Origin: Actinomycetota bacterium
Lineage (GTDB): Bacteria > Actinomycetota > Acidimicrobiia > Acidimicrobiales > Ilumatobacteraceae
NCBI GenBank assembly: GCA_005801025.1
Contig: SYDZ01000239.1
Coordinates: forward strand, 1-6,199
DNA length: 6,199 bases
Direction: 5' to 3'
Made by a program: the position numbers and the translations under genes. The notes beneath the pieces were generated by a model. It did not search any database and was not told the DNA's origin. It was given only the letters and a program-made list of their open reading frames with translations. The first letter of the stretch is position 1. Each line of letters begins with the position of its first letter. Positions 1 through 5,070 of the stretch are shown piece after piece.

Positions 1-378
1 AAAAAGAGTGACTGAGCCGGTCACATCAAGAAATGCCTCATCAAGACCTATCGGCTCAATGAACGGGGTGTACCTTGAAAAAATTTCGTGTACCTGAGCA
101 CTGACCGATGAATATTCTGCGTAGTCACCGGCAAGAAAAACTGCATCTGGACACAGTCGCCGAGCCTTTGCAGAAGCCATCGCTGAGAACACTCCAAATC
201 GGCGTGCTTCATAGTTCGCCGCCGCTACTACTCCTCGTGCCCCGGAACCACCTACGACAACTGGTTGACCCACTAGTTCTGGATGCCGTCGCAATTCTAC
301 GGAGACAAAAAATGCGTCCATATCGACGTGAAGAATAGTTCGAGTTGAAGATGCCGAGCGGTCCACTGCAGGTATCAC
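1..378 (-). CDS. dinB: DNA polymerase IV (Y-family translesion polymerase), N-terminal part
   Basis: Only the first 126 codons are present; the gene runs leftward out of the window, so no stop codon is seen. Translating the minus strand gives the Y-family signature HVDMDAFFVSVE (residues about 17-28, metal-binding Asp19), then the nucleotide-binding fingers region with AANYEARRFGVFSAM, then PIGLDEAFLDVTG (residues 109-121) with the catalytic Asp113-Glu114 pair. These are the palm-domain carboxylates that hold the two metal ions. The family performs error-prone synthesis past damaged template bases. GTG at 378 is the proposed start because it overlaps the TGA of the upstream mannosyltransferase gene as GTGA, which suggests translational coupling. 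GTG at 366 is an alternative, with GGTGA eight bases before it. The ATG at 321 lies inside the first catalytic motif and cannot be the start. Family identity is secure; the exact start is not. Confidence 0.95.
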   Translation of the reverse strand, partial: MIPAVDRSASSTRTILHVDMDAFFVSVELRRHPELVGQPVVVGGSGARGVVAAANYEARRFGVFSAMASAKARRLCPDAVFLAGDYAEYSSVSAQVHEIFSRYTPFIEPIGLDEAFLDVTGSVTLF

Positions 379-1139
379 CGGCGTCGACGGCGGTGCCACA
401 GTCGATCCCTGAACCACAACTGCGTGACAAGCGTGAAAGCCTCACCGATAATGTGATGATCTAGTTTGGATTCACCAACAATGCGGTCCGTAAACAAGAT
501 AGGGACTTCAATGATGCGCGCGCCACTGCGCACCGCACGATGGGTCATTTCAATTTGGAATCCGTAACCCTCGGCTCGCACAGTGGAAAAATCCATCATC
601 CGCAAAACCGAGGCCGAATAGGCCCGATATCCACTAGTGGCATCATTGATCGCCAAACCCAACATGCCCGCCGCGAATCGATTTCCCCACCGCGAGAGAA
701 AACGCCGTAAAGGTGGCCAATTGTCGATCTGACCACCCGGCGTGTAGCGACTTCCTAGGGCGGCATCAGCACCCATCTCGACGGCGGAGACAATCGCTGG
801 TAAATACATCGGATCATGGGATAGATCGGCGTCCATCTGCACGCAGATCTCTGCACCCATTGACAAGGCTGTCGTAAATCCCGCCCGATAAGCCGCCCCT
901 AAACCTGTCTTAGCAGAACGATGCAGAACACTGACCTCACTTAAGCCATCTGTTTGATGAGAAGACTGATAACGCTCAACAATCTCACCTGTGCCATCAG
1001 GACTGTCATCATCAACGACCAATAATCTGGCCTGCGGGAGGGCAGCACGAACACCATTGAGAACTTTCTCGATGTTTCCAGCCTCGTTATAGGTGGGGAT
1101 CACCACAACTATTTGACGGGTAAACAAACCTTGGCTCAC
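375..1139 (-). CDS. Polyprenol-monophosphomannose synthase (GT2, DPM1-like)
   Basis: A 254-residue single-domain GT2 glycosyltransferase that would transfer mannose from GDP-mannose to a polyprenyl phosphate on the inner face of the membrane. The product is the mannose donor for periplasmic protein and lipid mannosylation. Visible motifs: VVVIPTYNEAGNI (11-23), VVDDDSPDGTGEI (41-53), the metal-binding DAD in QMDADLSHDP (101-110), GSRYTPGG (129-136), TSGYRAY (168-174), GYGFQIEM (191-198) and GESKLD (222-227). These match dolichol/polyprenol-phosphate mannose synthases better than dolichol-phosphate glucose enzymes. There is no C-terminal membrane domain and no fused Lnt acyltransferase as in the mycobacterial Ppm1 fusion. 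The protein ends in a basic tail, HRRRRR, which may help membrane association (inference). The start is GTG at 1139, the only start codon between it and an in-frame TAG at 1151-1149. It is co-transcribed with dinB, whose start overlaps this stop. Mannose specificity is inferred from motifs. Confidence 0.92.
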   Translation of the reverse strand: MSQGLFTRQIVVVIPTYNEAGNIEKVLNGVRAALPQARLLVVDDDSPDGTGEIVERYQSSHQTDGLSEVSVLHRSAKTGLGAAYRAGFTTALSMGAEICVQMDADLSHDPMYLPAIVSAVEMGADAALGSRYTPGGQIDNWPPLRRFLSRWGNRFAAGMLGLAINDATSGYRAYSASVLRMMDFSTVRAEGYGFQIEMTHRAVRSGARIIEVPILFTDRIVGESKLDHHIIGEAFTLVTQLWFRDRLWHRRRRR

Positions 1140-1145
1140 GTTGTG

Positions 1146-1151
1146 AGCCTA
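1146..1151 (-). promoter_or_regulatory. -10 box of the mannosyltransferase gene (probable leaderless start)
   Basis: On the minus strand the hexamer TAGGCT is followed by exactly 6 bases and then the GTG start at 1139, placing the likely +1 on the start codon itself. The same hexamer at the same distance precedes pfkA. No convincing -35 element or Shine-Dalgarno sequence is visible. It shares the dinucleotide TA (1150-1151) with the opposing plus-strand -10 box. Confidence 0.5.
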
Positions 1152-1155
1152 CGAT
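1150..1155 (+). promoter_or_regulatory. -10 box of the small membrane protein gene (probable leaderless start)
   Basis: TACGAT (TANNNT, 4 of 6 matches to TATAAT including both key positions) ends 6 bases before the GTG at 1162, so transcription would begin at the start codon. No -35 hexamer is recognisable 16-18 bases upstream. It overlaps the divergent -10 box by two bases. Confidence 0.5.
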
Positions 1156-1161
1156 GTTTAG

Positions 1162-1422
1162 GTGCCCGAGGAACGACCACTCTCAGCCCTGCCATCTCGT
1201 GGCGCTCGCTTGGTGGCATTTATCTCCATTATTTTTGGGGGCCTCATCGGCTCATTGCTCGGTTACGCCCTCGTTGACATTCAGTACGACGGGCAAAGTT
1301 CATTGCCACTCGGACTCGGACTATTGAGCGGTGCAGTCTTGACCTCAGGTGGCACTTCAATCGTCGCTGTTCTCAGCCTGAGGGCGCTCGGTGAGTGGCG
1401 CGATCTCTCTGACCGCACATAA
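1162..1422 (+). CDS. Small membrane protein of unknown function (two predicted helices)
   Basis: 86 residues; I do not recognise a named family. The N-terminus (1-15) is polar and basic. It is followed by two hydrophobic segments, about residues 17-39 (LVAFISIIFGGLIGSLLGYA and on) and 48-72 (LPLGLGLLSGAVLTSGGTS and on), both rich in Gly as in tightly packed helices. A short charged tail follows, starting ALGEWRDL. The connecting loop IQYDGQSS would lie on the opposite face from both termini, so both ends are probably cytoplasmic. The GTG start at 1162 is supported by a -10 box six bases upstream. TTG and GTG codons near residues 17-18 would cut into the first helix and are less likely. It lies 22 bp from the divergent mannosyltransferase gene and 6 bp upstream of the inositol-phosphatase-like gene, whose own -10 box overlaps this stop codon. 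It is likely real given the membrane-protein composition and tight packing. Confidence 0.75.
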   Translation: MPEERPLSALPSRGARLVAFISIIFGGLIGSLLGYALVDIQYDGQSSLPLGLGLLSGAVLTSGGTSIVAVLSLRALGEWRDLSDRT

Positions 1423-1423
1423 T
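1418..1423 (+). promoter_or_regulatory. -10 box ahead of the inositol-phosphatase-like gene
   Basis: CATAAT matches the TATAAT consensus at 5 of 6 positions and ends 5 bases before the ATG at 1429. It contains the TAA stop codon of the preceding gene. It could give this gene its own leaderless transcript in addition to read-through. No -35 and no Shine-Dalgarno sequence are seen. Confidence 0.4.
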
Positions 1424-1428
1424 TACCA

Positions 1429-2220
1429 ATGTCTCCTATCGCGCCCCACAATGCTCTTGAGTTGATGAATATCGCTGCCAGCATTGCGCGCCAGGCAGGT
1501 GATCTTGTCGCCACTGGACGCAGTCGAGGAACATGCGACGGTGACATCAAATCCTCGCCCACTGATGTCGTCACTCAATGGGATCGGGCAAGTGAAAGTC
1601 TGATTGTTGGGCGACTAGGACACTTACGCCCCAACGACTCAGTGCTCGCTGAAGAAGGAACTCAGACACCTGGCACATCAGGCATTACTTGGTTCATTGA
1701 TCCCATTGATGGCACGACGAATTTTTTGTACAACCTTTCTGGCTATGCCATCTCCATCGCCGCCACCGACGCCACTGGAACTTTGGCCGCTGCGGTCTAT
1801 CTACCCGTCACCCGCGAACTTTTTGTCGCCGCTCGAGGCCATGGGGCGTGGCTCGGTGCGCGGAAATTACAATGCTCACCCTGCCACGACCTCAGCATGG
1901 CACTCATTGGAACCGGGTTCTCCTATCATTCACAACGCCGAGATGCGCAAGGCACGCGGATTGCGAAAATACTCCCCCAGGTTCGCGATATCAGGCGATG
2001 TGGTGCCGCCGCGGCGGACCTGTGCTACGTCGCCGATGGTCGCCTTGACGCCTATTTCGAAGAGTTTCTGCAACCATGGGACCTCGCCGCGGGCCTACTG
2101 ATTGCCACCGAGGCTGGAGCCATCTCCTCTGATTTTTCAGGTTCCCTGATTCGATCTGAGCAAACACTGCTCAGCACTCCCGGCATTCACCAAGCCATTT
2201 TGGCGATTCTTGCCTCGTAA
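1429..2220 (+). CDS. Inositol-monophosphatase family protein (SuhB/IMPase-like)
   Basis: 263 residues, the usual length of bacterial inositol-1-phosphatases. These are Mg2+-dependent soluble enzymes that hydrolyse inositol-1-phosphate and related sugar or nucleotide phosphates. Motifs in order: KSSPTDVVTQWDRASE (41-56), the Glu75-Glu76 metal ligand pair (LAEEGT), WFIDPIDGTTNF (88-99) with Asp91, Asp94, Gly95 and Thr96, and QPWDLAAG (215-222) with Asp218, followed by ATEAGA (226-231). All catalytic metal ligands are present, so the enzyme should be active. Motifs cannot separate inositol phosphatase from histidinol-phosphatase or PAP-phosphatase relatives; the general DPIDGTTNF and WDLAAG forms favour SuhB-like. 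An inositol role would fit an actinobacterium that makes phosphatidylinositol, and a mannose-donor synthase lies nearby, but that link is inference. It starts 6 bp after the small membrane protein gene and ends 59 bp before mtrA. Confidence 0.92.
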   Translation: MSPIAPHNALELMNIAASIARQAGDLVATGRSRGTCDGDIKSSPTDVVTQWDRASESLIVGRLGHLRPNDSVLAEEGTQTPGTSGITWFIDPIDGTTNFLYNLSGYAISIAATDATGTLAAAVYLPVTRELFVAARGHGAWLGARKLQCSPCHDLSMALIGTGFSYHSQRRDAQGTRIAKILPQVRDIRRCGAAAADLCYVADGRLDAYFEEFLQPWDLAAGLLIATEAGAISSDFSGSLIRSEQTLLSTPGIHQAILAILAS

Positions 2221-2256
2221 AGGTAAAAAACAATTCTAGTTAGCCAACTACTACCC

Positions 2257-2278
2257 CTTCCATCAGGCAAGATGGAAG
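2257..2278. repeat. Perfect 8-bp inverted repeat abutting the mtrA start
   Basis: CTTCCATC (2257-2264) and GATGGAAG (2271-2278) are perfect reverse complements separated by the 6-base loop AGGCAA. The repeat ends one base before the mtrA GTG and its right arm overlaps the proposed -10 box. There is no T-run after it, so it is not a typical intrinsic terminator. It could be a dimeric regulator's operator, or an RNA hairpin if transcription starts further upstream. Confidence 0.6.
2268..2273 (+). promoter_or_regulatory. Possible -10 box of mtrA (leaderless)
   Basis: CAAGAT has the ANNNT core and ends exactly 6 bases before the GTG at 2280, matching the spacing at the other transcription-unit heads here. 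The hexamer alone is weak (3 of 6 to TATAAT). The purine stretch GGAAG at 2274-2278 is only one base from the start, too close to act as a normal Shine-Dalgarno, which favours a leaderless reading. Confidence 0.35.
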
Positions 2279-2279
2279 C

Positions 2280-2960
2280 GTGGGAACCAGAATTCTGGCC
2301 GTCGAAGATGACGAGCGGATACGCGCTGCAGTCAAATTGGCTTTAGAAGATGAAGGCTGGACTGTTGATGAGGCTGCAAGCGGCGAAGAAGCCGTCATTT
2401 TGTTCTTACGCCAACCAGCCGATGTCGTACTGATTGACATCATGTTGCCCGGCATTGACGGCTTTGAACTGTGTCGAACAATCCGTCGCCACAGCGATGT
2501 GCCCATTGTGATGGTTACCGCCAGATCCGACACTCATGATGTTGTCGCTGGCCTCGAGGCAGGTGCTGATGACTATCTCACTAAACCCTTTGCCCCAAAA
2601 GAGTTATCGGCGCGGATCCGTGCGCTGCTCCGACGGGCTCGCCCTGCGCATCCCGCTCACCCGAAACTCGTCTTTGGCGACCTCGAGATCATTCCTGACG
2701 AAGGCAAAGTGTTACGAGATGGCACAGAACTTGGTCTCACAAAGACTGAGTTCCGACTACTCTGTGAACTTGCCCAAAATCCTGGTCGTGTCTTCAGCCG
2801 CGAACAACTGCTTGACGATGTCTGGGGCTACGGATATTTCGGCGATGGTCGCTTAGTCGATGTGCACATTCGTCGACTGCGCACAAAAGTAGAAAAAGAT
2901 CCTGCCAACCCTCGTCACGTGGTGACTGTTCGCGGTCTCGGTTATCGACTTCAGGCCTGA
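2280..2960 (+). CDS. mtrA: Response regulator MtrA (OmpR/PhoB family)
   Basis: 226 residues. Receiver domain about 3-118: acidic pocket Glu9-Asp10-Asp11, phosphoacceptor Asp53 in LIDIMLPGIDG, Thr80, and Lys102 in DDYLTKPFAPKEL. Winged-helix DNA-binding domain about 128-226: KTEFRLL, VWGYGYFG, the recognition helix in RLVDVHIRRLRTKVEKDP (191-208), and wing VTVRGLGYRL. The VWGY and RLVDVHIRRLRTKVEKDPANP stretches closely resemble mycobacterial MtrA, and the order mtrA-mtrB-lpqB confirms the assignment. In other actinobacteria MtrA controls cell-division, cell-wall and replication-linked genes after phosphorylation by MtrB. The GTG start gives the usual N-terminus (RILAVEDD). An inverted repeat and a -10-like box lie directly upstream, but no obvious MtrA-type direct repeat is seen, so autoregulation cannot be claimed from sequence. 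Confidence 0.93.
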   Translation: MGTRILAVEDDERIRAAVKLALEDEGWTVDEAASGEEAVILFLRQPADVVLIDIMLPGIDGFELCRTIRRHSDVPIVMVTARSDTHDVVAGLEAGADDYLTKPFAPKELSARIRALLRRARPAHPAHPKLVFGDLEIIPDEGKVLRDGTELGLTKTEFRLLCELAQNPGRVFSREQLLDDVWGYGYFGDGRLVDVHIRRLRTKVEKDPANPRHVVTVRGLGYRLQA

Positions 2961-2966
2961 TTCTTC

Positions 2967-4433
2967 GTGGCCAAAAAATCTGTCATCTCTGAACTAGTCA
3001 GTGGCAAGTCGCTGAAAGTTCATCGAGCACAGCGCACTCGCCCGCGAATACTTAAACCCATCGGATTGCGCTCGCGGATTCTGATTACCTTCGGCTTAGG
3101 GAGCTTTGCCCTATCACTTTTCCTCGCTCTGGCGACATACAATTTTACCCGTTCGAACTTGGTTGAGGATCGCGAAAGAAACGTCATCGAGCAGGCTTAT
3201 GAAAATGCCACTCAATTAGCCATTGATCTTCGCTCAAATCCGTCAAATACCCAGACGGTTATCGAACGTCTCACGGCCAATCGCCCTTTGTTGTATTTCC
3301 GTGGCACATGGACAGGTGATAACGCTCGCTTTTCATCCAATGTTATTGACCGAGACATGCTCGTGGCAATCATCGACAACCGAGAACCTCGGACCATGCG
3401 CATTGAAGTTGACAAGGAATTGGTCTTGGCAATTGGTATCCCCTTGGATTCAGCAGACGCTGCCTATTTCGAATTTCCTTCAATGCAAGACGTGCGTTCA
3501 ACCCTGAACAGCATCAATCTCGCCCTCACCTTGGCTGCAATCATCACCACTCTCTTAGGGGTTTTTCTGGGCGCAATCGTTGCCTCTCGTGCCGTTCGAC
3601 CGCTCACCGCGGCAAGTCAGGCGGCGCAAGCGATCGCCGGTGGGCGTCTTGACACGCGACTTGAAGAAACAGACGATCCAGATTTATCGGCCCTCACTTC
3701 TTCGTTCAACGACATGGCTGCCGCTCTTGAATTACGTGTGGAGCGCGACACTCGCTTTACATCTGATGTCAGTCACGAATTGCGTTCACCGTTAATGACC
3801 CTCGCAGCATCTGTTGAAGTCATGCACGCTCGTCGCGAAGAAATGCCCGAACGCGCCCAAGTTGCTCTTGATCTTCTCATCGCTGACGTTGCCCGCTTCC
3901 AAGCGCTAGTTGAAGATCTGTTGGAGATTTCGCGCTTTGATGCAGGTGCCATTCGGCTGAACGTTGAAGAGTTGCTCGTGGGTGAATTTGTCCGCCAGGC
4001 CGTCGCTATCAGCAGTCTCCCGACGACCAGCGTCTTGGTCACGTCTACAGCTGATCACATCATCATTCGCGGTGACCGTCGACGGCTCGCACGCGTCATT
4101 GCCAACCTTGTTGATAATGGTCGCGCTCACGGGGGTGGAGAAGTAGAGATCTCCGTCTTCGTACCAGATGATGAAGATCCACCATCACAGGTATGGATCA
4201 CCGTGGAAGATCATGGTCTCGGTGTGCCCCTTGAAGAACGCAACCTCATCTTTGAACGCTTCGCTCGGGGCGTTGTCGCTGGAAGACGTAGCGGATCCGA
4301 CGGCGCTGGCTTGGGTCTGTCCCTTGTGGACGAGCACGTCAAACTTCACCGTGGACGAGTGTGGGTTGAAGAGCGACACGACGGTCATGAAGGCGCCTGC
4401 TTTATCATCGAACTACCGGCGGAGAGGGTCTAG
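2967..4433 (+). CDS. mtrB: Sensor histidine kinase MtrB
   Basis: 488 residues, inner-membrane kinase partner of MtrA. Order: basic cytoplasmic N-terminus (1-34), first membrane helix about 36-58, extracytoplasmic sensor about 59-181, second helix about 182-204, HAMP about 205-257 (RAVRPLTAAS, GGRLDTRLEETDDPDL), dimerisation/phosphoacceptor domain with His270 in SDVSHELRSPL, and an ATPase domain. In the ATPase domain the N-box is NLVDNGRAHGGG (Asn384), the G1 box VEDHGLGV, the F box IFERFARG and the G2 box GAGLGLSL. All catalytic boxes are intact. The GTG start lies 6 bp after the mtrA stop, directly after an in-frame TGA, so no longer reading is possible; only a weak AGG lies upstream and translation may be coupled to mtrA. 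The extracytoplasmic domain, about 120 residues, shows no domain I can name. Confidence 0.92.
   Translation: MAKKSVISELVSGKSLKVHRAQRTRPRILKPIGLRSRILITFGLGSFALSLFLALATYNFTRSNLVEDRERNVIEQAYENATQLAIDLRSNPSNTQTVIERLTANRPLLYFRGTWTGDNARFSSNVIDRDMLVAIIDNREPRTMRIEVDKELVLAIGIPLDSADAAYFEFPSMQDVRSTLNSINLALTLAAIITTLLGVFLGAIVASRAVRPLTAASQAAQAIAGGRLDTRLEETDDPDLSALTSSFNDMAAALELRVERDTRFTSDVSHELRSPLMTLAASVEVMHARREEMPERAQVALDLLIADVARFQALVEDLLEISRFDAGAIRLNVEELLVGEFVRQAVAISSLPTTSVLVTSTADHIIIRGDRRRLARVIANLVDNGRAHGGGEVEISVFVPDDEDPPSQVWITVEDHGLGVPLEERNLIFERFARGVVAGRRSGSDGAGLGLSLVDEHVKLHRGRVWVEERHDGHEGACFIIELPAERV
4421..4428 (+). promoter_or_regulatory. Shine-Dalgarno-like site deciding the lipoprotein start
   Basis: GGAGAGGG, inside the last codons of mtrB, lies 9 bases before the ATG at 4438. 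It is the clearest purine-rich ribosome site in the window and supports 4438, rather than upstream in-frame ATGs inside mtrB, as the true start. Confidence 0.6.
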
Positions 4434-4437
4434 CACT

Positions 4438-5049
4438 ATGCGCACGCGCCGTCCAGTTTTTCTTGCCAGCCTGATACTCATACTGGTTGGCGGCTGTTCG
4501 TTTGGGGCCCAAGATTCTTCCCAAGTCATTGGACGCGATCTGCAAAGCGATATGAACGAGTCGTCACCTTCCGCTTCAAGCGAATCGGGCATTGGGCGCA
4601 TCTACTTACAACGCACCGATAATGAGAGCACACAACGCTTAGTCGTGGTTCAACGTGATGTTCTCAATGAACCCGCCCAGATCATCAATGCCTTATTTGA
4701 TGGCCCGACGACTAGTGAACAAGATGAGAGTTTGCGATCAGCCATACCGCAAGGAACGAAACTTATTTCTGCGCGCTACGTCGCAACAGACATCGTCAAG
4801 ATTGACGTTTCAGAAAATATCTTTCAGGCCACAGGTGATGACTTGGTTTCCGCTGTGGCTCAAATCGTTTTGACACTCAGCGAAATTCAGGGCGTTGAAC
4901 GAATCCTCCTTGTTGTACAAGGTCAAACCCAAGAATGGCCACGAGGCGACGGATCACTCACATCGGAACCATTGACATCTTTTGATTATCCTGGGCGCGC
5001 CGCCAGTAGTCAGCCCGCCTTCCCCACCATCGTCGATCCACTTCTCTAA
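4438..5049 (+). CDS. LpqB-like GerMN-domain lipoprotein (short form)
   Basis: 203 residues. A lipoprotein signal peptide (MRTRRPVFLASLILILVGGC) gives a lipid-modified Cys20. A polar Ser-rich linker (21-51) follows, then a GerMN-type domain about 52-182: strand segments GRIYLQRT and RLVVVQRDV, the family hallmark LFDGPTTSEQDESLRSAIPQGTKL (87-109), VKIDVSENIF, AQIVLTLSEIQGVERILLVV and a final DGSLTSEPLTSFDY. The start is ATG 4438, 4 bp after the mtrB stop, because it begins the signal peptide and follows a good ribosome site. The frame stays open 90 codons further upstream, but that part overlaps mtrB and looks non-coding. In mycobacteria LpqB binds the MtrB sensor domain and modulates MtrAB; the operon position suggests the same here. 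Mycobacterial LpqB is near 580 residues with a C-terminal beta-propeller, which is absent here, so I call it LpqB-like. Confidence 0.85.
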   Translation: MRTRRPVFLASLILILVGGCSFGAQDSSQVIGRDLQSDMNESSPSASSESGIGRIYLQRTDNESTQRLVVVQRDVLNEPAQIINALFDGPTTSEQDESLRSAIPQGTKLISARYVATDIVKIDVSENIFQATGDDLVSAVAQIVLTLSEIQGVERILLVVQGQTQEWPRGDGSLTSEPLTSFDYPGRAASSQPAFPTIVDPLL

Positions 5050-5070
5050 GCATTCTTTTTAGGGTTTGAC
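5050..5070. other. 21-bp convergent junction with no clear terminator
   Basis: The stops of the lipoprotein gene (plus) and pfkA (minus) are 21 bp apart. Only a weak TAGG/CCTA stem (5060-5063 with 5070-5073) is present, with runs of T and A at some distance on either side. I do not see a convincing intrinsic terminator for either gene, so the transcripts may overlap at their 3' ends. Confidence 0.5.

Noticed and set aside
108..338. 76-codon plus-strand open frame
   Set aside because: It is antisense to dinB, whose minus-strand translation carries clear Y-family polymerase motifs over the same bases.
1697..2101. 134-codon plus-strand open frame
   Set aside because: It is an alternative frame inside the inositol-phosphatase-like gene, which has all its catalytic motifs; the alternative protein is low-complexity and matches nothing I know.
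2210..2239. Possible conventional mtrA promoter: TTGCCT near 2210 with an AT-rich stretch about 17 bases later
   Set aside because: No hexamer at the right distance keeps both key -10 bases; TCTAGT is poor. It cannot be excluded but is not supported enough to list.
2221..2279. MtrA-type binding repeat upstream of mtrA
   Set aside because: I looked for paired direct repeats like those known for MtrA in other actinobacteria and saw none; only the inverted repeat is present.
4168..4437. Ninety-codon in-frame upstream extension of the lipoprotein reading frame
   Set aside because: It lies wholly inside mtrB in another frame, over the conserved ATPase boxes, and its translation shows no domain. 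The signal peptide and ribosome site place the start at 4438.
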